From Gallionella capsiferriformans ES-2 (GTDB taxonomy: Bacteria; Pseudomonadota; Gammaproteobacteria; Burkholderiales; Gallionellaceae): a stretch of 64,000 nucleotides of DNA. The stretch is from contig NC_014394.1 of NCBI RefSeq assembly GCF_000145255.1, positions 2,480,001-2,544,000 on the forward strand. The letters are read 5' to 3'. Numbering within the stretch: the first letter of the stretch is position 1; the number at the start of each line of letters is the position of its first letter. Shown here in pieces: positions 57,589 through 64,000 of this stretch. The position numbers and the translations under genes were made by a program. Below the pieces are notes generated by a model that saw nothing but the letters and a program-made list of their open reading frames with translations, did no database searches and was not told the origin of the DNA.

Positions 57589-58341
57589 ATGAACCCGCAC
57601 GACGACGACAAAGACAGCAAAAACCATCAAAATATCAACGAGTTCGACGATGAAGACCGTGACGATCTGATCGAAGAAGATGAGGAAGAGACCTACGATC
57701 TCGACGAAGAAGAATACGACGAGGACGAGTCCGACGAAGATGACGACGAATCCGATACTGGCGAAGAAGAGGACGAATCCAAGAAAAATTCTGCCCCTGC
57801 GCGCCCGAAACCGCAAGGACGCGGCCTGCGTAGCTTAGCCGTTGTCGAAGAAGAGGAAGAACTCCCGCCCAGCAAAACCAAGATTAAGAAGCAAATGCAC
57901 GATTTGCGCGATCTGGGCGAAGAATTGACTGAGCTGGGTAAAGACCAGCTCGCCCAGCTCGACATTCCCGAGAGCTTGCGCGATGCGATAAAAGACATGC
58001 ACCGCATCAAATCATTCGGTGCCAAACGTCGCCAGCTTCAATATATCGGCAAGCTAATGCGCGATGTAGAAATAGATCCCATCGTCGCAAAACTGAATAC
58101 CTGGAAGGGCACATCGCAACAGCATATCGGCTATATGCATCAGATTGAGCGCTGGCGCGAACGCCTGCTGGAGGGCGATGCCGCACTCACTGAATTGTTA
58201 GCCGCCTATCCTGACACCGACGTGCAGCGCCTACGCACCTTGATACGCAATTCCCTCAAGGAGCGGGAAGCGGGGAAACCGGGTAAAAACTTCCGTGAAA
58301 TTTTCCAGATACTGCGGGAAACCATCCCTCAACCCGTCTGA
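57589..58341 (+). CDS. darP: ribosome-associated protein DarP (YjgA)
   Basis: A 250-residue protein, longer than the about 180 residues of E. coli DarP, which helps assemble the 50S peptidyl-transferase centre. The extra part is an extremely acidic N-terminus (about 1-70, mostly Asp/Glu). The conserved DarP domain follows (SKTKIKKQMHDLRDLGEEL; SFGAKRRQLQYIGKLMR; GKPGKNFREIFQILRE). The ATG at 57589 is used; the TTG at 57580 is rejected. A strong terminator follows. Confidence 0.93.
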   Translation: MNPHDDDKDSKNHQNINEFDDEDRDDLIEEDEEETYDLDEEEYDEDESDEDDDESDTGEEEDESKKNSAPARPKPQGRGLRSLAVVEEEEELPPSKTKIKKQMHDLRDLGEELTELGKDQLAQLDIPESLRDAIKDMHRIKSFGAKRRQLQYIGKLMRDVEIDPIVAKLNTWKGTSQQHIGYMHQIERWRERLLEGDAALTELLAAYPDTDVQRLRTLIRNSLKEREAGKPGKNFREIFQILRETIPQPV

Positions 58342-58351
58342 CCTTATCTGA

Positions 58352-58392
58352 CAGCAATAAAAAAGGGCGCTTAGCGCCCTTTTTTATTGCTG
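58352..58392. terminator. bidirectional intrinsic terminator
   Basis: A perfect 19-base inverted repeat (CAGCAATAAAAAAGGGCGC and its complement) around a TTA loop. It lies between the convergent darP and chemoreceptor genes and has an A-run and a T-run on either side of the GC core, so it works in both directions. Confidence 0.92.
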
Positions 58393-58395
58393 TGC

Positions 58396-59859
58396 CTATC
58401 TGCGCACCATATCCGGATGTTTTTCCAGCACAATCTGGTTAAGTACATGCATGACTTCGGCACTGGCGGCTTCTACTTCTGACATTTCATCGATAATTTT
58501 TTCCTGAACGCTCACGTCACGTTCCCAACCGCTGTCGAGCAAAACCATCGTTTTGTGCACGCCGTCATGCACCTTGGCATGTGGCTCGCTTAGCGTACGA
58601 TAAGATGGCATTGCACCGAACACTTCCTTACCCTCGATTTCATACCACTTGCCCAAACGGCAATTGTGATGATCCACACCCGCAGCCTTACGCAACTCGC
58701 CATCGTCAGCTTTATTGATCAAGGCATACGCACGCTGCTTGTAAATCACATGGTCCACCTTGACCAGCGATGAAAAACTCAAATCCTGTGCATAATTGGC
58801 ACTATTGAGGGTGATTTTGGCAGATTCATAGAATCGTCCAAAACGTTCCTCCAAGCGTGCAATAACGCCTTGTGAAGAGTCCGTAATTTCGTGCATCTCC
58901 TCAGAATCCGCGAGCATCCTGACGGCTTCTCCCTGCAACATCTGCATCACCCGTCCAATCGATTCAGAGGCATTTTTAGTATTTTCGGCCAGCTTGCGCA
59001 CTTCATCGGCCACCACCGCAAAACCGCGTCCCGCTTCACCGGCTCTTGCCGCCTCGATTGCCGCATTCAAGGCCAGCAAATTAGTCTGATCGGCAATCGA
59101 CGTAATCAGACCAACCGCTTTATTGATCTCCGCACTGCGCGCGTTGAGCCGCGTGATCGACTCGTTGGCTTGTTTAACGCGCTCGGTAATGCCTGACAGG
59201 CGCGCGACAACATCTTTGACAGAGGCTTGACTTGCCTCGGCATCCTCACTGTTGCGTTGTGCGAGCATTGCCAATTCAGCCATATTATCCGTGATGATTT
59301 TCAAATCTTCCTGGTTGAAAGCCAGATTGGTCATGAGATTCTGATTATTCAAATGATGCGCTTTGGATAACAGGTTATCGCGCATCGCGCTCTTTTTCTG
59401 GGCAGCCATGCCTTCTAGCAAGACGTTCTGATTGGCCAATCCCTTTCTGAATCCACCATGCATCCCGCCGTTCATTGCGCTGCGGTTAAAATTTCCGCTC
59501 AGATTAGCCCTGAAACTGGTTTCCTGTTCGCGAAAAAAGGCTCCCAACTGATCCAGCATATCGTTTACATTCCAACACAGAACGCCGATCTCATCCTTAT
59601 CTGAAACACCGATAATACGGTTATTGAACTGTCCGGTTGCCACCGCGCTGATCACCGAATTCAGCTGAGCCAAAGGCTTCAGCCATTGCTTCACCAGCCA
59701 CTGCCCCGCCGCCGACACGGCAATCCCTGCGAATAAAAACACCAGCATTAATGCATCCACTCCATGACGCACGAAACTGACGAGTATAATAACCAGCACC
59801 CCGATCGAAAATGACCAGAGCAACAGGGATACTCTAGATTGCAAGGACAAGTTCATCAT
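58396..59859 (-). CDS. methyl-accepting chemotaxis protein with C-terminal CZB domain
   Basis: A 487-residue chemoreceptor. Two transmembrane helices lie at about 10-30 and 37-58 with almost no periplasmic loop, then HAMP. The signalling hairpin carries [20 protein letters not shown], then EVRKLAEN. The C-terminal CZB zinc-binding domain is at about 380-475 ([11 protein letters not shown]; later a conserved EPH). AAGGGG precedes the double ATG at 59859/59856. The ATG overlaps the 3' end of the PAS gene by 26 bases, so input may come from that protein. Confidence 0.91.
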   Translation of the reverse strand: MMNLSLQSRVSLLLWSFSIGVLVIILVSFVRHGVDALMLVFLFAGIAVSAAGQWLVKQWLKPLAQLNSVISAVATGQFNNRIIGVSDKDEIGVLCWNVNDMLDQLGAFFREQETSFRANLSGNFNRSAMNGGMHGGFRKGLANQNVLLEGMAAQKKSAMRDNLLSKAHHLNNQNLMTNLAFNQEDLKIITDNMAELAMLAQRNSEDAEASQASVKDVVARLSGITERVKQANESITRLNARSAEINKAVGLITSIADQTNLLALNAAIEAARAGEAGRGFAVVADEVRKLAENTKNASESIGRVMQMLQGEAVRMLADSEEMHEITDSSQGVIARLEERFGRFYESAKITLNSANYAQDLSFSSLVKVDHVIYKQRAYALINKADDGELRKAAGVDHHNCRLGKWYEIEGKEVFGAMPSYRTLSEPHAKVHDGVHKTMVLLDSGWERDVSVQEKIIDEMSEVEAASAEVMHVLNQIVLEKHPDMVRR

Positions 59860-60352
59860 AGCTGAGCCCCTTTTCATTCAGTACATCGACTAACATTTTA
59901 GTGGAGGCAGCTACCGCACCAGCTGGACCGACGCGTTTTTCTTCTTCCAACATCGCCGCATATAATGCGGAAACGACCTGAATCCCGCTCATTTTCGGCT
60001 TGCGGCGTATCGACAGATACCCTGTGATCTTGCCTTGCGGATCAAAGGTCGGCGTCACATTGGCAAACACCCAGTAAAAACCACCGTCTTTAGACATATT
60101 TTTGACATAGGCGAAACATTCGCTGCCTGCCTGTATCTTGTCCCAGAGAAGTTGAAACACACCGCGCGGCATATCCGGATGGCGAATAATGTTGTGCTGC
60201 GTCCCAATCAATTCAGACTCGGTGTAACCGGAAAATTCGATGAAGATTCGGTTACCATAGGTAATGCGCCCTTTGAGATCGGTCATGGAAACGATAAAAT
60301 CGTCCTCACGCATCACTCTTTCGACTAAAGTCGGTGTTATTGATCTTTTCAT
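59834..60352 (-). CDS. Aer-like PAS-domain protein
   Basis: A 172-residue soluble PAS protein that resembles the N-terminal FAD-binding PAS of the Aer redox/oxygen receptor: [40 protein letters not shown] and [12 protein letters not shown]. It has no transmembrane or signalling part of its own. The overlapping downstream gene encodes a receptor without a sensor, which suggests a split Aer-type system (inference). Confidence 0.9.
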   Translation of the reverse strand: MKRSITPTLVERVMREDDFIVSMTDLKGRITYGNRIFIEFSGYTESELIGTQHNIIRHPDMPRGVFQLLWDKIQAGSECFAYVKNMSKDGGFYWVFANVTPTFDPQGKITGYLSIRRKPKMSGIQVVSALYAAMLEEEKRVGPAGAVAASTKMLVDVLNEKGLSYDELVLAI

Positions 60353-60488
60353 TTCTCTCCCTGCACTGTTTTAGCGGACGTCAACGCACAATCAGACGAC
60401 ATCGCCATTTGTCAAATTATACAGTTCTTTACTTTACTGGTGTTAAATGCTATCCGACTACAATAGTGTTTTAAATTAGGAGTACTAC

Positions 60489-61154
60489 ATGACCTCAATT
60501 CTTCCGCACATTTCACTAGACTCGGGAAACCACCCGCAATACAGTATTATTTGGTTGCATGGCTTAGGCGCTGACGGGCAGGATTTTGTGCCGATGGTTG
60601 AAGAATTAAGTTTACCCGTCGCAATTCACTATGTTTTTCCTCATGCGCCACACCGTCCGGTCACCGTCAACGGGGGCTATGTGATGCGCGCCTGGTACGA
60701 TATTTCCGGCAATGATATTAGCGCGCAGCAAGATGCACTGGGGATACGAGATTCAAAAATATCGATCGATGCGCTGATTGCGGCCGAAGTCGCACGCGGA
60801 ATTGCTCACGAACATATCTTTCTAGCCGGTTTCTCACAAGGCGGCGCGATTGCACTGCATACGGCCTTGCGGCAGAACATCCCTTTAGGGGGCGTACTGG
60901 TACTATCCGCTTACTTACCGCTAGCCGAAACGGCAGGTGCAGAAGCCTCCGCTCAGTCAAGAAAAACGCCCGTCTTTATGGCGCACGGACGCAGTGACCC
61001 CATAGTACCTTGCTCTCTAGGGCTTGCCGCCAAGGCTCAACTCAGCGCCTTAGGGTATACCGTCGACTGGCACGACTACCCGATGCAGCACACCGTCAGC
61101 GAAACTGAATTGCGCGATATCGAGGCTTGGCTGACTAACAGGATTCAGAAGTAA
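60489..61154 (+). CDS. alpha/beta-hydrolase carboxylesterase
   Basis: A 221-residue phospholipase/carboxylesterase family hydrolase. The catalytic triad is visible as Ser116 (AGFSQGGAIA), Asp170 (HGRSDPIVP) and His201 (PMQHTVS). The oxyanion region is IWLHGLGADGQDF. The fold matches bacterial EstB-type short-chain esterases and eukaryotic acyl-protein thioesterases. TAGGAGT lies before the ATG. It is a single gene with no obvious pathway partner. Confidence 0.92.
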   Translation: MTSILPHISLDSGNHPQYSIIWLHGLGADGQDFVPMVEELSLPVAIHYVFPHAPHRPVTVNGGYVMRAWYDISGNDISAQQDALGIRDSKISIDALIAAEVARGIAHEHIFLAGFSQGGAIALHTALRQNIPLGGVLVLSAYLPLAETAGAEASAQSRKTPVFMAHGRSDPIVPCSLGLAAKAQLSALGYTVDWHDYPMQHTVSETELRDIEAWLTNRIQK

Positions 61155-61172
61155 ACAACGGATTCCTGATCT

Positions 61173-61934
61173 TCAAAATTCATATTCAAGCTGGGTCCTG
61201 AGCGTGTGAGCCGGTGCGGCAGCGCTGACGCCCACTAGCCAGGCTGCGTTGTATTTAATGGCCTGCCGGTGGCCCAGAGAAATTTTTCCGAAAAGAGCGG
61301 GCCCCATACGATGGCTCTGTGCTGCGGGCTGTGACCAGCTATCCCACTTACCGAATTCACCCAGCCCCTGCATGCCAAATTCCAGTGACGGCTTCCAGCG
61401 GTACTTGATTTGCCACTGACTAGCCAAATTGGTGCTGAAGGGAACACCGCTTTCATCCTTCATGCCGAATGCGCGCACAAATAACAGATTGCCGTTGAGC
61501 TGAAATTTACCGATTTCCGTCTGCAATAAGGGGCCCACTCTGAGCTCCCACGGCGCAGCTCCTGACAAGGGCACTTCCAACTCGGCCAACATCCCTAAAT
61601 CGAGCAGATATTGCCCTGTTTCAGTGAGCAGCCATTTGTTTTCCCACTCGGCAAGCGTTGCCCGCGCGCCCCCGTTATGCTCCTGCTTTAAATACAGTTC
61701 AGTGAACCAGTGATCCGTCACGCCATACCCGAGTCCTATTCCGGCCACCTGCTGACCGCTACCGTCAACAGGGGCTGCAGAACCCAGCTTGAGCCCCAAT
61801 TCACGCTCACCCTGCTCAATGGCTGTTGTATAAACGTAATCGGCAGCGCCTGCATACACAAATTGAACATACAGCACTAAGATGATTTTAACTAAATTGC
61901 CTAGTTGATTGCCTATGATGCGAGCGCTGAACAT
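61173..61934 (-). CDS. exported beta-barrel-like outer-membrane protein
   Basis: A 253-residue protein with a signal peptide (LVKIILVLYVQFVYAGA) and alternating amphipathic strands (HWFTELYLKQEHNGG; WQIKYRWKPSLEFGMQGLG; TLRTQLEYEF) that end in Phe, as integral outer-membrane proteins do. The family is unknown to me. It follows the cupredoxin gene by 8 bases and lies behind the Fur box at 62273, so it is probably iron-regulated. A role in metal handling is inferred from the neighbours only. Confidence 0.7.
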   Translation of the reverse strand: MFSARIIGNQLGNLVKIILVLYVQFVYAGAADYVYTTAIEQGERELGLKLGSAAPVDGSGQQVAGIGLGYGVTDHWFTELYLKQEHNGGARATLAEWENKWLLTETGQYLLDLGMLAELEVPLSGAAPWELRVGPLLQTEIGKFQLNGNLLFVRAFGMKDESGVPFSTNLASQWQIKYRWKPSLEFGMQGLGEFGKWDSWSQPAAQSHRMGPALFGKISLGHRQAIKYNAAWLVGVSAAAPAHTLRTQLEYEF

Positions 61935-61942
61935 GGATTCTC

Positions 61943-62254
61943 CTATCGTACGATGAGCACGCCGCGGGCTTCATGCAGTTCGCCGTCAAACGGATACCGG
62001 CCGGCATCCAGCGGACCTAAATAGAGCGTGATGCGACTGTTCGCTCCAATCACCTTTTCCCGGTTGAGCGCATGACTGTCGAATTCTTCAGGCGTCGCAT
62101 CCTGATTGTCGATCACCAGCTTGAACTTAACGCCTGACGGGACAATTAATTCCGCAGGCTCAAAGCGGTGATCTTTGATCACCAGCGTGTAGTCAGCCGC
62201 AAGTGCTGCAAACGGAAACAGCAATGCGATGAGAAAAATCGTTTTCATAACCAT
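61943..62254 (-). CDS. cupredoxin-domain protein (FTR1/EfeO-associated type)
   Basis: A 103-residue exported protein with a signal peptide (IFLIALLFPFAALA) and a single cupredoxin_1 domain. It has FEPAELIVPSGVKFKLVI, TPEEFDSHALNREKVI, LGPLDAGRYPF and the ELH ligand region seen in cupredoxins that accompany FTR1/EfeU iron permeases. It would bind copper or help oxidise Fe(II) (family knowledge). Starts at 62254 or the Met two codons later are both possible. The Fur box at 62273-62297 precedes it. No FTR1 gene is in the window. Confidence 0.85.
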   Translation of the reverse strand: MVMKTIFLIALLFPFAALAADYTLVIKDHRFEPAELIVPSGVKFKLVIDNQDATPEEFDSHALNREKVIGANSRITLYLGPLDAGRYPFDGELHEARGVLIVR

Positions 62255-62272
62255 CCTTTGTCGAATTTAGAT

Positions 62273-62297
62273 GCAAATGATAATCGTTCTCATTTGC
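62273..62297. promoter_or_regulatory. Fur box in the fur/cupredoxin divergent region
   Basis: A 25-base near-palindrome, GCAAATGATAATCGTTCT followed by CATTTGC. It contains the GATAAT core and both arms of the Fur 19-mer (GCAAATGA/TCATTTGC arms are exact complements). It lies 18 bases from the cupredoxin start and 51 bases from the fur ATG, so Fur could repress both sides. Confidence 0.8.
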
Positions 62298-62348
62298 GAT
62301 AACAAGCATTTTCAGGCATGATTATCGAAATTCTCAAAAGTCATCAAA

Positions 62349-62780
62349 ATGCGCCAACCTGAACATCTGAAAAACGCCGGTCTCAAATCCACTTTGCCGC
62401 GACTCAAGGTACTCAGCCTGTTTGAATCAGGTCAGGCACGCCACATGAGCGCCGAAGAAGTCTATAAACATCTGCTCAGTACCGGCGACGATGTCGGACT
62501 TGCCACCATATACCGGGTGCTGACCCAGTTCGAACAGGCAGGCTTGCTGATTCGTCACAATTTTGAAGGAGGCAAATCCGTCTTCGAACTCAATCAAGGC
62601 ACGCATCACGACCACATCGTCTGTTTGCAATGCGGCCATGTCGAAGAATTTTTTGACGCTGGCATCGAGGCACGTCAGGAAAAAGCCGCTGCCGAACGCG
62701 GCTTTTCGATCCGCGACCATACGCTGTCGATCTATGCCGATTGCACCAAAGCCGCCTGCCCGAATAAAACCCAAATCTGA
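62349..62780 (+). CDS. fur: ferric uptake regulator Fur
   Basis: A 143-residue Fe(II)-dependent repressor. The winged helix recognition region is GLATIYRVLTQFEQAGLL (about 50-67). The metal sites include His86, His87, His89 (THHDH) and the pair Cys92/Cys95 (CLQC) with GHVEEF. The start MRQPEHLKNAGLKSTLPRLK fits Fur. It is divergent from the cupredoxin/OMP pair, with a Fur box between, so it is probably autoregulated. Confidence 0.95.
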   Translation: MRQPEHLKNAGLKSTLPRLKVLSLFESGQARHMSAEEVYKHLLSTGDDVGLATIYRVLTQFEQAGLLIRHNFEGGKSVFELNQGTHHDHIVCLQCGHVEEFFDAGIEARQEKAAAERGFSIRDHTLSIYADCTKAACPNKTQI

Positions 62781-62796
62781 AAATCACTAACGCCTC

Positions 62797-63456
62797 ATGA
62801 TCCCCTGGCTTGCTGAACATACGCCCTTCCCGCCGGTCGCCTCCGCACGGCAGGAACCTAACGGACTCTTGGCAGCGGGCGGCTCACTGACTCCGGAACG
62901 ACTGCTAAGCGCCTACCGTCGCGGCATCTTCCCGTGGTTTAGTCCGGGTGAGCCGCTGTTATGGTGGAGCCCCGATCCGCGCATGGTTTTGATCCCCGGT
63001 GAATTTAAACTGTCCGGCTCCCTCGCAAAAGTCCTGCGCAGCAGTGCCTTTGAGCTGCGCATCGACAGCGCATTCGAACAGGTGATGAAGGAATGTGCCG
63101 CCCCCCGCGGCGATCAACCCGGCACCTGGATCAGCGATGAGATGATCGCCGCCTATGTCGAACTGCACCGATTAGGCCATGCGCACTCAATAGAAAGCTG
63201 GCAGAACGGCAAACTTGCCGGTGGCTTATATGGCGTTGCAATCGGTCGCATGTTCTACGGTGAATCGATGTTCAGCCGTGTCTCTAACGCGTCAAAAATC
63301 GCGCTGCACCATCTTTGCCAGCAACCCTATGACTTGATCGATTGCCAGATGCACACCCCGCACTTAGCCTCACTAGGCGCAAGACTGCTGCCGCGCGATC
63401 AGTTTATTGCGAGCGTGAGTGAGTTGACGCGTATCAATTCGACATTAGCGCCATGA
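62797..63456 (+). CDS. aat: leucyl/phenylalanyl-tRNA--protein transferase
   Basis: A 219-residue N-degron enzyme that adds Leu or Phe to proteins with N-terminal Arg or Lys, marking them for ClpS/ClpAP. Family motifs are [60 protein letters not shown] and FYGESMFS. The stop overlaps the bpt ATG (ATGA), so the two transferases are coupled. Confidence 0.96.
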   Translation: MIPWLAEHTPFPPVASARQEPNGLLAAGGSLTPERLLSAYRRGIFPWFSPGEPLLWWSPDPRMVLIPGEFKLSGSLAKVLRSSAFELRIDSAFEQVMKECAAPRGDQPGTWISDEMIAAYVELHRLGHAHSIESWQNGKLAGGLYGVAIGRMFYGESMFSRVSNASKIALHHLCQQPYDLIDCQMHTPHLASLGARLLPRDQFIASVSELTRINSTLAP

Positions 63457-64000
63457 GTACGCTTAACGACACGCCGATCTCGGCGCTGCATTTTTATCTG
63501 ACAGCCCCCTATCCATGCAGCTACCTGCCGGATTTGCAGGCGCGCTCGCAGGTCGCCACGCCGGGATTTTTGATCAATTCGGCGCTGTACTCCCAACTCG
63601 TGCGCTACGGATTCCGGCGCAGCAGCAGCCACATCTATCGTCCCCGCTGCGACACCTGTAGCGCCTGCATTCAGATGCGCGTGCGTGCAGAAGATTTCTC
63701 GCCTAACCGGTCTCAGCGCCGCGCCTGGTCGCAACACAGCACGCTCAATGCGACCCTGCATGCACTGCAGGACAAGCCCGAATATTTTGAGTTGTATCAA
63801 CGCTATCAGCTTGCCCGCCACCCTGACGGCGGAATGGACAATGACGATTTTGAGGCCTACCAGACATTTATATTGCAAAGCCATGTCGACACACTGCTGG
63901 TAGAATTCCGTCAGGACGGGATATTGCGCATGGTCAGCATAGTCGATCTACTCGATGACGGCCTCTCATCCGTGTACACCTTTTACGACCCTGATGTTCC
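63453..64000 (+). CDS. bpt: aspartate/glutamate leucyltransferase Bpt (3' end beyond window)
   Basis: The first 182 codons of a Bpt/ATE1-like transferase, which adds Leu to N-terminal Asp or Glu. Visible are [19 protein letters not shown], the Cys cluster [26 protein letters not shown] and the C-terminal domain start (SVYTFYDPD). Normal length is about 240-250 residues, so roughly one quarter is missing. Next to aat it completes the bacterial N-degron branch for acidic N-termini. Confidence 0.94.
   Translation, partial: MSTLNDTPISALHFYLTAPYPCSYLPDLQARSQVATPGFLINSALYSQLVRYGFRRSSSHIYRPRCDTCSACIQMRVRAEDFSPNRSQRRAWSQHSTLNATLHALQDKPEYFELYQRYQLARHPDGGMDNDDFEAYQTFILQSHVDTLLVEFRQDGILRMVSIVDLLDDGLSSVYTFYDPDV

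Noticed and set aside
57556..57816. Long hydrophobic frame on the minus strand opposite darP
   Set aside because: It is the mirror of the Asp/Glu codon run in darP. Val/Phe/Ile-rich antisense frames are expected there, and darP is a recognised family.

Overview
The window looks like chromosomal DNA of a Betaproteobacterium, most likely of the Nitrosomonadales/Gallionellaceae type. This is inferred from gene order and protein families (glyA-nrdR-ribD-ribE-ribBX-ribH-nusB-thiL-pgpA, glnS-cysS, rppH/proS divergent, coaBC-dut, an MSHA-type pilus locus, many GGDEF proteins); no rRNA or tRNA gene is present to confirm it. Genes are dense, often overlap by 1-20 bases, and belong mainly to housekeeping pathways.

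Layout. 1-6437: end of an unknown gene, a small exported His/Lys-rich protein, nudJ-mnmA-purB, a DUF1615-type lipoprotein, and coaBC-dut. 6438-12564: a candidate structured RNA, a PEGA lipoprotein, rppH with a CBS-domain gene, proS, a lytic transglycosylase, and a thioredoxin/YqhA pair. 12694-27673: a long plus-strand MSHA-like type IV pilus locus (MshM, L, N, E, G, an MshI/GspL-like protein, MshJ- and MshK-like proteins, pseudopilins). It also carries a two-component system and ends in two tandem pilin genes. 27735-28695: a RAYT (Y1 transposase) element with inverted termini, next to the remnant of an antitoxin gene. 28701-32076: cysS, a small membrane protein and glnS. 32288-35913: a TPR protein and an L,D-transpeptidase that share a C-terminal domain, then a cyclophilin and LpxH. 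35895-44738: three c-di-GMP enzymes around a metallophosphatase/glycosyltransferase pair. 45203-52194: the phospholipid/thiamine/riboflavin/NrdR/GlyA cluster. 52365-56087: two more GGDEF proteins. 56147-64000: pmbA/darP, a PAS protein plus zinc-binding chemoreceptor, an esterase, a Fur-controlled cupredoxin/outer-membrane pair divergent from fur, and aat-bpt (cut by the window end).

How the parts may work together. Five proteins with intact GGDEF motifs and RxxD inhibition sites, two of them with EAL domains, sit near a pilus locus whose ATPase has an MshEN-type c-di-GMP-binding N-terminus. This suggests c-di-GMP control of surface attachment (inference).

The least explained signals are outside the proteins. 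(1) A strongly structured segment at 6491-6656 on the minus strand ends in an intrinsic terminator. (2) A dispersed family of heptanucleotide arrays sits at gene junctions. In two copies the purine array is followed by an inverted pyrimidine array, and two copies appear to have been translated into N-terminal extensions. No complete new defence or mobile system was found; the only mobile element recognised is the RAYT unit.
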